Assembly: GCF_030539665.1 (NCBI RefSeq)
Contig: NZ_JAUNXR010000006.1
Span: forward strand, 1 to 51,543
DNA: 51,543 nucleotides
DNA from: Methanobrevibacter sp.
Lineage (GTDB): Archaea; Methanobacteriota; Methanobacteria; Methanobacteriales; Methanobacteriaceae
Direction of reading: 5' to 3'
The position numbers and the translations under genes are program-made. Positions 24,489 through 33,497 of the stretch are shown here, piece after piece. The notes beneath the pieces were generated by a model. The model was not told the DNA's origin. It made no database searches and saw nothing but the letters and a program-made list of their open reading frames with translations. Positions within the stretch are counted from its first letter, which is position 1; each line of letters opens with the position of its first letter.

Positions 24489-25322
24489 TTAATTAAATAC
24501 TCTTCTAAATGTGTCCAGATTTCTAGTGTCCCTGGTTCCAGCTATTGCTATTTCTATTACTTCGAAATCGTTTTTGAATTCTTCAATGACTTCCTTAAAT
24601 GCGTTTGCAACAACTTTTGGAGGATTTTTAAAGGCTCCGCAGCCGAAGGCACCTACAATCAACACTTCTATTCCTGTTTCCTTGGCTATTGAGAATATTT
24701 GTCTGATTCTTGACTTTTGAATGTTGAACAATCCATAATCGGATATTTCTATTTGATGATTGCCGCTGTCTGGATTGTACTTGTTGCTTGGGTCTTTTCT
24801 AAGGTTTGGTGCCGCCGCGCTGATTACATCCACCTTATACCATTCATTTTCATCCAGCATCTGTGGATTTGAGGTGTCTGACTTGAATACGACAACGTCT
24901 GGAGTGTAAATGCAGTCGTCACCATACAATACGTCTATTTCACCGTCTTTTATTTGCTGTCTGTGTTTTTCATGATATTCCTTTTCCGTGTTTTTTAGTG
25001 GGATGTATAGTGTGCTGCATCTGCAAAGTGCTTCTTCCTGAGCTCTTGAACCTCCAAACACCCCACCTCCAGGATTTGTGTATGATGCAAAGTTCAGAAC
25101 ACCTACATGTTTGTTCTTGTATTTTGAAGCTGCCTCGAATGTTCTTTTTCTGGAGATTATTGTTTTGGCTGGCCTGCCATATCTTGCTGGTGTATCGTTA
25201 AATGTGTAGTCTATCACTTTCTGTTTTTCTATTGAATTGTCGATTGCCTCTCTGAGTTTTCTGTTTATGAAACATTGGTTAATTGTATCTTCAAATATTT
25301 TAACGTTATCGTGTCTTGACAT
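24489..25322 (-). CDS. TIGR02452 family (microbial PARG-type) protein
   Basis: This 277-residue protein belongs to the TIGR02452 family, related to bacterial-type poly(ADP-ribose) glycohydrolases of the macrodomain fold. The signature is clear: NFASYTNPGGGVFGGSRAQEEALCR contains the Gly-rich loop and the QEE catalytic glutamates. The end of the fold has VLIVGAFGCGAFKNPP. It is expected to bind or hydrolyse ADP-ribose modification in the cytoplasm. ATG 25322, eight bases after GGAG, is preferred over GTG 25331. A Zn-macrodomain/sirtuin pair at 36435-38000 suggests that ADP-ribosylation is used in this cell, although no transferase is visible. Confidence 0.9.
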   Translation of the reverse strand: MSRHDNVKIFEDTINQCFINRKLREAIDNSIEKQKVIDYTFNDTPARYGRPAKTIISRKRTFEAASKYKNKHVGVLNFASYTNPGGGVFGGSRAQEEALCRCSTLYIPLKNTEKEYHEKHRQQIKDGEIDVLYGDDCIYTPDVVVFKSDTSNPQMLDENEWYKVDVISAAAPNLRKDPSNKYNPDSGNHQIEISDYGLFNIQKSRIRQIFSIAKETGIEVLIVGAFGCGAFKNPPKVVANAFKEVIEEFKNDFEVIEIAIAGTRDTRNLDTFRRVFN

Positions 25323-25429
25323 GAAATTCACTCCTTATGCATAAAATATATACAACGACATTAATAAGCTTTTCTGGTGTTTTTGGAAGTTGATGATATA
25401 TATGGAGCAATTGAAAAACATTGTTTTTA

Positions 25430-26644
25430 TTAATTTTCAAAAATTGCAGCCAATGTGATCGCATCCCTTATCATGTTTTCAATTACGCAGTACTCATTTG
25501 GCTGATGGGCCAGGCTGTCCAATGTACTCCATACAGCACAGTCAATCCCATGCCTTCTCAAATCCCCCGCCACAGTTCCACCGCCGATTCCTATAAGCTC
25601 AGTTTCCTGACCATGCGACTTCATGATTGCATCTGACAACATTTGAACTATAGGGGAATCCTCAGGTGTCTGCGGACTTTCTGATTGCTGTGGAATGGAA
25701 TAGTCTATTGAAACATCATACTCATCTTCAATATCCTCAACAATTCCATCAACCTCCCTTAAAACCTCCTTATTTGTGTAGACGGGGATTATTCTGCAGT
25801 CCATGCAGATTGTATCCTCCCCTGGAATTATGTTAATGCTATCAACATTTGAATCATGTTTTGTTGGCTGTAAGGTGCTGTAGTCGGGCTTGAACAATGG
25901 ATCTGTCCTATTGAACCTGTTTTCCAGTTGATGAATTCTCAAAACAAGGTCGCTTGCTGCAAGACAGGCGTTGCTTCCAGTATCAGGCCTTGATCCATGT
26001 GCCTGTTTTCCATGAACATCAAACTTAAGCCACAATATGTTCTTTTCAGCTATTTCAATTGTTTCTCCCCTGCTGTCACCACCATCAGGAATTATCACCA
26101 AATCATCACTTTTAAAAAGATCTGTATTTTCAGCAAGCCAGATGCAGCCGTATTGACTTCCATTTTCCTCATCAGCAACAAACAGTAGCTTAATGTTATA
26201 TTCTGGAACTATCTCATTTTCAACAAAATACAGTGCTGCAAATGCTGCAGATATCAGGCCCTGCTGGTTGTCCTCACATCCCCTTCCGTAGAGCTTTCCA
26301 TCCTTTCTAGTACATTTCCAAGGATTGGTATCCCATAATGACAAATCGCCAACTGGAACAACATCCATATGGGCCATTATCCATATGTTCTGCTGACTTT
26401 TTCCAGGAACGGTTACTGCAATGCTTGGCCTTACCCCAGAACTCACCCTCTTGTCCGGTGCCCCATACAGTTCAATGTCTTCAAAACCTGCATTTTCAAG
26501 CCATTCTAGAAGAGCTTTTGCCTTTTCGGACTCACCGTCACCTCCACTTTCAGGAGCGATAGCCGGAATTGATGTCAAAAGTTCCTGGAGCTCAACCATT
26601 CTATCCTCATTGTTTACCATGAATTCCCTAATGTCCGCTAACAT
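25430..26644 (-). CDS. M20 family metallopeptidase / deacylase
   Basis: This 404-residue protein is a di-zinc M20 hydrolase, the family with succinyl-diaminopimelate desuccinylase, ArgE and dipeptidases. Metal ligands and catalytic residues are in WIMAHMDVVPVGD (His, Asp), GRGCEDNQQG (Asp), ADEENGSQYG (Glu-Glu) and the C-terminal IGIGGGTVAGDLRRHG region, which normally carries a His ligand. The dimerisation lid lies in the middle (GKQAHGSRPDTG). It cleaves an amide or peptide bond in the cytoplasm; the exact substrate cannot be told. It is monocistronic. Confidence 0.9.
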   Translation of the reverse strand: MLADIREFMVNNEDRMVELQELLTSIPAIAPESGGDGESEKAKALLEWLENAGFEDIELYGAPDKRVSSGVRPSIAVTVPGKSQQNIWIMAHMDVVPVGDLSLWDTNPWKCTRKDGKLYGRGCEDNQQGLISAAFAALYFVENEIVPEYNIKLLFVADEENGSQYGCIWLAENTDLFKSDDLVIIPDGGDSRGETIEIAEKNILWLKFDVHGKQAHGSRPDTGSNACLAASDLVLRIHQLENRFNRTDPLFKPDYSTLQPTKHDSNVDSINIIPGEDTICMDCRIIPVYTNKEVLREVDGIVEDIEDEYDVSIDYSIPQQSESPQTPEDSPIVQMLSDAIMKSHGQETELIGIGGGTVAGDLRRHGIDCAVWSTLDSLAHQPNEYCVIENMIRDAITLAAIFEN

Positions 26645-26747
26645 GAAATAATTTATAGTTATCCGAATACTTATATTTTCTATTTCGTGTGTAAAATGTA
26701 CTTAACTATTATAAATAAAATGACTAATAAAGATTAGGGAGATTAAT

Positions 26748-27419
26748 ATGCTTGAATACTTAATAGAACTTGTCAATATGTTTTTCCTACATTACGGCGC
26801 CATAGGAGTGTTTGTAGCCACACTGATAGGATCAATAATTGCACCGGTTCCATCAACATTGATTGTAGTTACTGGGGGATTTTTCATGCTAAAGGCAGAT
26901 CCAATAAACCTACACTCATTAGGAAAGCTATTATTCAACATTTCAATACCTGTAGGCCTTGGAATAACAATAGGGTCCACAATAATATATTCATTATGCT
27001 ATTATATTGGAAAACCCTTCGTTGACAGATACGGAAGGTATATTGGCCTAAACTGGGATGAAATAGAAAAATTCGAAAGTGGAGTTTCCAATTTGAAAAG
27101 AGATTATCTATATATCTATCTCACTCGAGTAATCCCCGTAATTCCGAATATGGTAATAAGCGTATTTTGCGGAATAATGAGATACAATCCAAGAAAATTC
27201 CTGATTACCACATTTCTTGGAGGAGTTACAAGAGCATTGATACTTGGATTTATCGGATGGGAATTTGGAACCCTTTCCAAAGACATTTCAGGACATATGA
27301 CCACAGTAGAACATCTTCTGATTGTCCTTATAATCATGGCCATTGCAGGATATCTCGTTTATAGAAGAAGAAACGAATCAGCTAACGAGCTTAAGGCCAA
27401 CAATACCAATAACAATTAA
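26748..27419 (+). CDS. DedA family membrane protein
   Basis: This 223-residue integral membrane protein belongs to the DedA/SNARE-associated (VTT) family, now linked with lipid scrambling or flipping. Features are the N-terminal re-entrant segment (GAIGVFVATLIGSIIAPVPS), the motif ...FVDRYGRYIGL..., and the second half with YLTRVIPVIPNMVISVFCGIMR and the G-x-x-x-R-ending helix GGVTRALILGFIGWEFG. The ATG follows GGGAGAT. The 3' end overlaps the convergent exporter gene by 42 bases. In archaea the lipid substrate would be an ether lipid carrier; this is inferred. Confidence 0.9.
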   Translation: MLEYLIELVNMFFLHYGAIGVFVATLIGSIIAPVPSTLIVVTGGFFMLKADPINLHSLGKLLFNISIPVGLGITIGSTIIYSLCYYIGKPFVDRYGRYIGLNWDEIEKFESGVSNLKRDYLYIYLTRVIPVIPNMVISVFCGIMRYNPRKFLITTFLGGVTRALILGFIGWEFGTLSKDISGHMTTVEHLLIVLIIMAIAGYLVYRRRNESANELKANNTNNN

Positions 27420-27695
27420 GCTTATGAACAGGATTCTTAAAAAAGAAGTGGATTCCCCCAGAAACAACATGCCCACTACAATAACTCCAACAGCCCCAAT
27501 TGCAGTCCAGCATGCATATGCGGTTCCTGTAGGAATGGATTTGAAAGAGAATGACAGAAAAAGCAAGCTTAAAATCATTGCAACAATTGTCAAAACAACA
27601 TACTCGATCTTTTTAAAGTTGTCGGAGAATTTAAGGGCCAATACCCAAACCATCTCAAAAAATCCTGCAATAACAAGACAAATCCATGAATTCAT
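27378..27695 (-). CDS. gdx: SMR family exporter, Gdx/SugE type (guanidinium)
   Basis: This 105-residue protein has four helices of the small multidrug resistance family. The Gdx (SugE) subtype pattern is strong: WICLVIAGFFEMVWVLALKFS with the essential Glu, and GTAYACWTAIGAVGVIVVGM followed by LGES. Gdx proteins export guanidinium in exchange for protons. ATG 27695 gives the usual MNSWI start; ATG 27719 adds eight residues that the family lacks. No guanidine riboswitch is visible in the short gap upstream (46 bases to the divergent gene). Its 3' end overlaps DedA. Confidence 0.88.
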   Translation of the reverse strand: MNSWICLVIAGFFEMVWVLALKFSDNFKKIEYVVLTIVAMILSLLFLSFSFKSIPTGTAYACWTAIGAVGVIVVGMLFLGESTSFLRILFISLIVIGIVGLKLVS

Positions 27696-27741
27696 AGTAA
27701 ATATTATATGCAAAATCATATTTATTAATTAAGGTGACAAT

Positions 27742-28026
27742 ATGAGTTTAGAAATTAAGGAGCTTGAAAAAGAGGATATTGAACAGTTTAAAAATGACAT
27801 TCAGCATGCCTTTCAAAAGGGAGCAACCGACTTCTATGGGAAAATCGACGTTGAAATTCTCCCAGAATCACATATAGACCAATCATTAAATGATGAAAGA
27901 AGCCATGCCTACAAGGCTGTTTTAGATGGTGAACTTGTAGGTGGAGCCATTGTACTGATAGATGAGAATACTCAGCACAACCACCTTGATTTCCTTTATG
28001 TCAACAGCAACGCATCTGGAAAAACC
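27742..28026 (+). pseudogene. GNAT acetyltransferase, N-terminal half only
   Basis: The frame starts well (GGTGACAATATG) and encodes a GNAT N-acetyltransferase N-terminus: EIKELEKEDIEQFKNDIQ, then strand KAVLDGELVGGAIVLIDENT and HNHLDFLYVNSNASGK, where the acetyl-CoA loop should begin. After GK the family's glycine-rich motif and last helices are absent; the frame reads three more codons and stops at 28033-28035. From here the sequence in another frame is the tail of a surface protein. The gene lost its 3' half by deletion. Confidence 0.85.
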
Positions 28027-28225
28027 CGTTTCTGATGTAAAAGATAATAGCACAACCAATACTACAAACGCAATCAACAATACTGATGTTCCTGCAGCTG
28101 GTGAACCACCAATGAAATCACCTGCAAAACCGGCGGTTGAGACCCATTTGGAAAAAACTGGTCTTCCTATTGTTGCATTAGTATTAGTAGTTTTGGCAGC
28201 TGTTGGTTTATATAGAAGAGACTAA
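28012..28225 (+). pseudogene. Adhesin-like protein, C-terminal anchor fragment
   Basis: In the +2 frame about 70 residues of a surface protein remain: Asn/Thr-rich linker (DNSTTNTTNAINNTD), a Pro-rich part, and the anchor KTGLPIVALVLVVLAAVGLY ending RRD. This tail, and even the DNA beyond the stop, resembles the intact gene at 34591-34974, so it is a member of the archaeal surface-protein class with a C-terminal membrane anchor. There is no start; the fragment is fused out of frame to the GNAT gene at a short shared sequence near 28013-28023 (CATCTGGAAAA). Confidence 0.8.
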
Positions 28226-28328
28226 TCTTCTATAAAATTTCCTTTTTTGGCAAATTCCTAATAGAGGATTTCATGATTTTTTCAAAGCAATAAAATTTAA
28301 TATGAATCGTCAATAAATAATATAAACA

Positions 28329-29852
28329 ATGTCTTATTTTGATCAATTTAAAAATGCCAACATCAAATTGGAGATCCTTTCAGGTCTTACAGTGGCATTG
28401 GCTTTGATGCCTGAGTGCATAGCATTTGCAATTGTAGCTCATGTAAATCCATTAACTGGAATATACACTGCAGCCATCATCTGCTTTATCACTGCATTGA
28501 TTGGCGGTAGGCCAGGACTTATTTCAGGAGCCGCTGGGAGTGTAGCTGTCGTCAGCGTTGCTCTGGTTGTTCAGTACGGTATAGAATATCTGTTTTTGGC
28601 TGCAATTTTAATGGGAATAATAGAGATTCTCATCGGCGTTTTTAAGTTGGCCAAATTCATTCGTCTGGTTCCAAGACCTGTTGTCTACGGTTTTCTGAAC
28701 GGTCTTGCAATTCTTATTTTCATATCCCAGTTCGAACAGCTTAAAACACCTTCAGGAGCATGGATCAGTGGAATGCCATTGGCCATAATGATCGTCTTTA
28801 TAGTCTTAAGCATGCTGATTGTTTACCTGTTTCCCAAGATTTCAAAAAAGGTTCCATCTGCATTGATGGCCATTTTGGGAGTTTCAATCATCAGCTCTGT
28901 TTTCGGCATCTCAACAAAAACCCTTGGAGACATTGCATCAATTTCAGGTGGACTTCCTGTTTTCCATATACCTCAAGTTCCATTGACTTTTGAAGCGTTT
29001 ATGATAGTTTTACCATATGCAATACTCATGGCAGCAGTAGGACTCATCGAGACATTGCTTACAGTAAACGTAGTGGATGAAATGACAAACAGCAGAGGTA
29101 AGGCAAACCGTGAAAGTGTAGCTCAGGGAATTGCAAACTTCGTATGCGGATTCTTCCAGGGAATGGGAGGCTGTGCAATGGTAGGTCAGACAATGATAAA
29201 CCTGAACTCCGGTGCAAGAACAAGAATAAGCGGAATAACTGGAGGAATAGTAATATTTCTAATCATACTCTTTGCAGCACCTCTGGTTGAAAAGATACCT
29301 ATAGCCGCTCTCGTGGGAGTAATGTTTATGGTGGCAATAACAACATTCGAATGGGCCAGCCTCCATCTGCTTAAAAACGTTCCAAGAGTGGATCAGGCAG
29401 TAATGATAATAGTGACAATAATTACGGTAGTGATGAATAATCTGGCTATTGCAGTAATAATAGGAGTCTGCATAAGCGCCCTTGCGTTTGCATGGGAAGC
29501 TGCAAAAAGAGTCCAGATAATATACTCCTTTGACGAGAAAAACAATACGGAATACTATGAAATAAGAGGACCCCTATTCTTTGCAGGAACAACAGAATTC
29601 AAGGATGCCTTCAACTATGATACAAAGGCAGAAACTGTCGTGATTAACTTTCTGGCATCAAGACTCGTGGATCAGTCTGCATTGGCAGCAGTAAATGATG
29701 TTACAAAAAGATTTGACCAGAATGGAGTGAAAGTCCTGTTGAGTCATTTAAGTCCAGACTGCATTGAACTGCTTAAAGACGTAAGTGAATTTGTGGAAGT
29801 TGATATTCTAAAAGACCCATATTACAAAATACCATCAGATGAACTTGATTAA
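28329..29852 (+). CDS. SulP family anion transporter with STAS domain
   Basis: This 507-residue membrane protein has the SulP core (LEILSGLTVALALMPECIAF, then GLISGAAGSVAVV, RLVPRPVVYGFLNGLAI and MAAVGLIETLLTVNVVDEM) and a cytoplasmic C-terminal STAS domain (about residues 405-507; FFAGTTEFKDAF, VVINFLASRLVDQSALAAV). The family moves sulfate, bicarbonate or other anions, often with H+ or Na+. The nitroreductase gene follows after nine bases with its own ribosome site, so the two are probably cotranscribed. Substrate not predictable. Confidence 0.92.
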   Translation: MSYFDQFKNANIKLEILSGLTVALALMPECIAFAIVAHVNPLTGIYTAAIICFITALIGGRPGLISGAAGSVAVVSVALVVQYGIEYLFLAAILMGIIEILIGVFKLAKFIRLVPRPVVYGFLNGLAILIFISQFEQLKTPSGAWISGMPLAIMIVFIVLSMLIVYLFPKISKKVPSALMAILGVSIISSVFGISTKTLGDIASISGGLPVFHIPQVPLTFEAFMIVLPYAILMAAVGLIETLLTVNVVDEMTNSRGKANRESVAQGIANFVCGFFQGMGGCAMVGQTMINLNSGARTRISGITGGIVIFLIILFAAPLVEKIPIAALVGVMFMVAITTFEWASLHLLKNVPRVDQAVMIIVTIITVVMNNLAIAVIIGVCISALAFAWEAAKRVQIIYSFDEKNNTEYYEIRGPLFFAGTTEFKDAFNYDTKAETVVINFLASRLVDQSALAAVNDVTKRFDQNGVKVLLSHLSPDCIELLKDVSEFVEVDILKDPYYKIPSDELD

Positions 29853-29861
29853 GGTGAAAAA

Positions 29862-30383
29862 ATGAATACTCTAGAAACAATGTACAAAAGAAGAAGCATA
29901 AGAGAATATGAAGATGAAGATATAAGTGAAGAAAAGCTGGATAAAATCATACAGGCAGCACTCCTCGCACCTACAAGCAGAAACAGGAACCCATGTGAAT
30001 TCTACGTAGTTAAAAACAGGGAAATCTTAAATGAATTGAGTGAAAGCAAGGCTGCAGGATCACAGTTTCTGAAAAATGCAAATGTAGGAATAGTTGTTCT
30101 TGGAGATACCGAAAAAGCAGACACATGGATTGAGGACTCATCAATCGCATTGACCTACATGCACCTCATGGCGGCTGGCGAAGACATTGGAAGCTGCTGG
30201 ATACAGATACACATGAGAAAGGATGTTGAAGGCAGAGATGCGGAGGAAAACGTTCGTGAAATACTTGATGTTGGAGAAAACTACCGCATCGTAGGAATAA
30301 TGGCTTTGGGCGTGCCAGCTATTCAAAGAGAAGGTAAAACAAAAGAAGATTTGGATTACAGCAAAGTAAAGGTTATTGATTAA
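29862..30383 (+). CDS. Nitroreductase family FMN oxidoreductase
   Basis: This 173-residue protein fits the nitroreductase fold: N-terminal LETMYKRRSIREYEDEDIS (FMN phosphate binding Arg), APTSRNRNPCEFYVV, and the C-terminal GIMALGVPAIQREGKTKED. Small archaeal members of 165-175 residues are common and use NAD(P)H and FMN to reduce quinones, nitro compounds or flavin itself. It starts after AAGGTGAAAA, nine bases from the SulP gene. Its 3' end overlaps the convergent mcrC by 11 bases. Confidence 0.9.
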   Translation: MNTLETMYKRRSIREYEDEDISEEKLDKIIQAALLAPTSRNRNPCEFYVVKNREILNELSESKAAGSQFLKNANVGIVVLGDTEKADTWIEDSSIALTYMHLMAAGEDIGSCWIQIHMRKDVEGRDAEENVREILDVGENYRIVGIMALGVPAIQREGKTKEDLDYSKVKVID

Positions 30384-31422
30384 GTAATCCAGCTATTTCC
30401 TTTAACCTTTTTTCTATTTCTTCCCAATTTTGATTTAAATCGAGAGTTTTGATATATATGTTATGATTGTTTATTCTATATTGATAATCAATATCTTTCC
30501 CCAGTGAAGCATATAACAACATTCCTTGAATTTCACCTTCAAAATCACTATTTGATATATAATTGGTGATTTGATAAAGGTTTGACGAGTTTATTTTCTC
30601 GATTTCATGAAAATTACTAAAAATGGACTTGTAGAACTTTGTATCTATTATTAATTGGCTATCATTCGTTTCCAGCACAATATCTGTTCTCATGTTGGGC
30701 AAATACTCCAAACCAACATTATTGAATTCATCATCAATATTCCACTTAATATGAGGTTTATGAACCCTAATATCGTTTAGCTCCCTTTTATAAAAATTAT
30801 ATACAAACTCTTCGAACAGATTAGCCAATTCCTTTTCAAAGCTCTGAATAAAATCTTTAAAAGCAATCTTTCCATCTATATTGTCGTTAGGGAGTTTGTA
30901 AAGAAAAATAAGCTCACATATTGTTATTGCAACATTATAATATTTATTATTCCTATTCCAGTTTAATGACTTGAAAATTTGTTTGTTTAATTCAATATTG
31001 GATACATTAATGAAAAAAGGTCTGAATTTCTTTAATTGCTTTTTATATTTTTTATTTAAGTCCCTTATTCTTAAAAGGGAATCAATAGTAGCTTTAATGA
31101 TCTGATTAAATGGCACATCCTCAGCAAATTCATCAAATTCACAATTGAGAGAGTGGTTTAGTAATGTTTGACGTTTAATTGAATCTGAAAGATTTATCTT
31201 TCCCTTTACGCCTTTAATGTCATCATTCACTTGAATATAATCCTTATAAAATCCCCTTTTTATTAAAGTATTCACTATATTTATCAGAATGCGTGATAAT
31301 AAGTCATAAATGTTATTAAAGTCAACTGATTCTTTGAAGATAGTTTCGTTTATCTTTAATCTTTTATATGCATAGCTTAACATATAATAGATGTTTTGAA
31401 TAGGGATTTCAGATTCAATCAT
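30373..31422 (-). CDS. mcrC: McrC-like nuclease subunit
   Basis: This ~349-residue protein is the nuclease/connector subunit of a McrBC-type modification-dependent restriction system. The N-terminal half (IPIQNIYYMLSYAYKRLKIN, then VKGKINLSDSIK) is typical of McrC, and the PD-(D/E)xK core is MRTDIVLETNDSQLIIDTKFY (Asp near residue 246, DTK near 260). It associates with McrB and cuts DNA upon GTP-driven translocation. ATG 31422 is preferred over TTG 31431, which would overlap the mcrB stop. It is the last gene of a four-gene operon. Confidence 0.93.
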   Translation of the reverse strand: MIESEIPIQNIYYMLSYAYKRLKINETIFKESVDFNNIYDLLSRILINIVNTLIKRGFYKDYIQVNDDIKGVKGKINLSDSIKRQTLLNHSLNCEFDEFAEDVPFNQIIKATIDSLLRIRDLNKKYKKQLKKFRPFFINVSNIELNKQIFKSLNWNRNNKYYNVAITICELIFLYKLPNDNIDGKIAFKDFIQSFEKELANLFEEFVYNFYKRELNDIRVHKPHIKWNIDDEFNNVGLEYLPNMRTDIVLETNDSQLIIDTKFYKSIFSNFHEIEKINSSNLYQITNYISNSDFEGEIQGMLLYASLGKDIDYQYRINNHNIYIKTLDLNQNWEEIEKRLKEIAGLLNQ

Positions 31423-31427
31423 TGTTC

Positions 31428-33488
31428 TCAAATGTCATTTAGGAATTCAATTTCTTTTTCTGCCTTTTCCAAGTCATCAAACCAATATTCCTTTATGATT
31501 GGAGCTATTTCAAAGTTAATAATTGATTTATACCATTCTTCATCAAAATTGCCATGTCCTAAAAAGAAACTATGGCCAATTTTAAACCCTGAACCCAAAT
31601 CTTCATCATCAGCTATTTTTTCGTTCAGAAGACTGAATTTTTCAATAATCTTTGATGCTAGAACATTGGACAATCCCCTATGAAGCAATTCGTTTTTTAA
31701 GATATCTCCATTTTCACTGTCGTTTTCAAATAACGGGCTGATTGTATAGAAGACAAATCTTCTTCTCAATGCATAATCTATCATTGCAAGGCTTCTGTCA
31801 GCAGTATTCATCATTCCAATTATATAAACGTTTTCAGGAACATAGAATTTCTCTTTTCCATAGGTTAAATTAATGGCAAAGTCCTCTCCTCTCTTATCCT
31901 CTTCAATTAGCATCATTAGTTCACCGAAGATTTTGCTGATATTTCCCCTGTTTATTTCATCGATGATAAAATAATAATCGTTGTCTGGATCTTTGGATGC
32001 CTTTTTACAGAACTTATAAAACACTCCGTTTTCCAGTTTAAATCCATCTTTAGTTGGCTTGAATCCCTGAATGAAGTCTTCATAGGAATAGCTCTGGTGG
32101 AATTGGACAAATTCAACCCTTTCCTCATTTTTATCCCCTATCAGAGAATATGCCAATCTTTTAGCAATGAATGTTTTTCCAACACCTGGAGCTCCTTGAA
32201 GTATTAGATTTTTCTTGCGCTGAAGCAAACCAACCAGTTCATCATAAGAATCCTCTAGAAATATTGCCTCATCTAAAAACTGTTCCTTTGTATAGATATC
32301 GGAAACTTTAGGAAGATCTATTTTTTCAAGAAGCTTATGTCCATATGTGTTTGTAATGTTGGTTAATGTCTTAATGGGAAGAGTTATTTCAGAGTCCCAT
32401 TCTCCGACCTTTAACCATTTTACATTTCTTAAATTAGCATAATTGTCATAGTCTTCGAAAATTTCGGAGTATCTGTAATTGGATGTAATCTTTCCGACTC
32501 CCAAAATTTTACTGTTTCCCTTCTTTATGATAACGATGTCTCCTATTTTCATTTCTTTTGAAAATTCATAAATTGCATTTTTATCTGAATGGGAAGCCTT
32601 TCCAAAGACTTTCTTTAATTCCTTATGTATCTCGTCTTTTGATGAAAATGCATTTAGGTTTCCTAATGCTCCCCAACCTACTGCAATTACATTATTTTCT
32701 AAAAATTCTTCCCATAGTTTTGCCTGTTCGCCGGGAGATAGGATCCAAATTTGATTCTTATTGGTAGGATTTTCCTTTGGAAGCTTGCCGAATTGTTTTT
32801 CAAAGGCTATATAGAACTCATAGGATGTCAAATATGTGTTCCTGATAATTGAAATCAATTGACCTTCATTATAATAATAGGAATGTGTTGAGCTTATATC
32901 AAATTGATTCAAGACGTAATTTTTCCATTCCTCAGAATGAATTGTGGTGAACTTATCGGGAAATATCATGTGGAAATATTTATGAATCCACACATATGTT
33001 GATTTCAAATCAACATTCTTTAAAATATTGTTCAATTTATTTTCAAGAATATCATAATCCTTTATTGAATTCAAGGAAGATTTTTCAATTGTATCACAAC
33101 AATCAACCAATGCATCAACAATCTTTCTTCCATATTCTATTGCTTCATTTTCCAATAATTCTCTTTTGTTTTTTGGAGATTTTCCGGAAGTCCATTTATT
33201 GTATTTGCTTTTGAATAAACAGTATTTAAAAGAACTTCCTCCAGAAACACTTCCAAATCTCGAATATTCCTTATCAAATTCCAATGCATAGCAAAGATTG
33301 TCTGAATCGTTATCATGTAAAAAAACATATTCCAATAATTCTCCATCATCTAAATTTCTTAAAATATCAGGAGAATATTTTTTCTGAAATTTATAGTACT
33401 TATCATCAATTGTTTCCCTATTAACAAAATGAATATTGTTTTCTTCAATATTTTTGGAAATTTTTTCGGCAGCCTTTGAATATTGCAT
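31428..33488 (-). CDS. mcrB: McrB-like AAA+ GTPase with EVE-type reader domain
   Basis: This 686-residue protein has an N-terminal unrecognised domain (~1-240), then an EVE/PUA-like module (~245-375; IWILSPGEQAKLWEEFLENN, VAVGWGALG, IGDIVIIKKG, ILGVGKI) of the kind that recognises modified cytosine, and the McrB AAA+ domain: Walker A QGAPGVGKT (~432), Walker B IIDEINRGNISKIFGELM (~509) and the McrB signature MMNTADRS (~562) followed by the ALRRRF arginine finger. It should bind modified DNA and drive translocation for McrC. It follows the coiled-coil gene by nine bases. Confidence 0.95.
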   Translation of the reverse strand: MQYSKAAEKISKNIEENNIHFVNRETIDDKYYKFQKKYSPDILRNLDDGELLEYVFLHDNDSDNLCYALEFDKEYSRFGSVSGGSSFKYCLFKSKYNKWTSGKSPKNKRELLENEAIEYGRKIVDALVDCCDTIEKSSLNSIKDYDILENKLNNILKNVDLKSTYVWIHKYFHMIFPDKFTTIHSEEWKNYVLNQFDISSTHSYYYNEGQLISIIRNTYLTSYEFYIAFEKQFGKLPKENPTNKNQIWILSPGEQAKLWEEFLENNVIAVGWGALGNLNAFSSKDEIHKELKKVFGKASHSDKNAIYEFSKEMKIGDIVIIKKGNSKILGVGKITSNYRYSEIFEDYDNYANLRNVKWLKVGEWDSEITLPIKTLTNITNTYGHKLLEKIDLPKVSDIYTKEQFLDEAIFLEDSYDELVGLLQRKKNLILQGAPGVGKTFIAKRLAYSLIGDKNEERVEFVQFHQSYSYEDFIQGFKPTKDGFKLENGVFYKFCKKASKDPDNDYYFIIDEINRGNISKIFGELMMLIEEDKRGEDFAINLTYGKEKFYVPENVYIIGMMNTADRSLAMIDYALRRRFVFYTISPLFENDSENGDILKNELLHRGLSNVLASKIIEKFSLLNEKIADDEDLGSGFKIGHSFFLGHGNFDEEWYKSIINFEIAPIIKEYWFDDLEKAEKEIEFLNDI

Positions 33489-33497
33489 TTAAACCAC

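Noticed and set aside
27696-27741. Guanidine riboswitch before the Gdx gene
   Set aside because: Only 46 bases separate the start from the divergent gene, too short for the known guanidine riboswitch classes, and no matching motif is seen.
27962-28011. ATG at 27962 as the start of a complete 87-residue surface protein
   Set aside because: The first 16 codons are GNAT sequence read in a shifted frame and give no signal peptide; the adhesin homology begins only near 28012.
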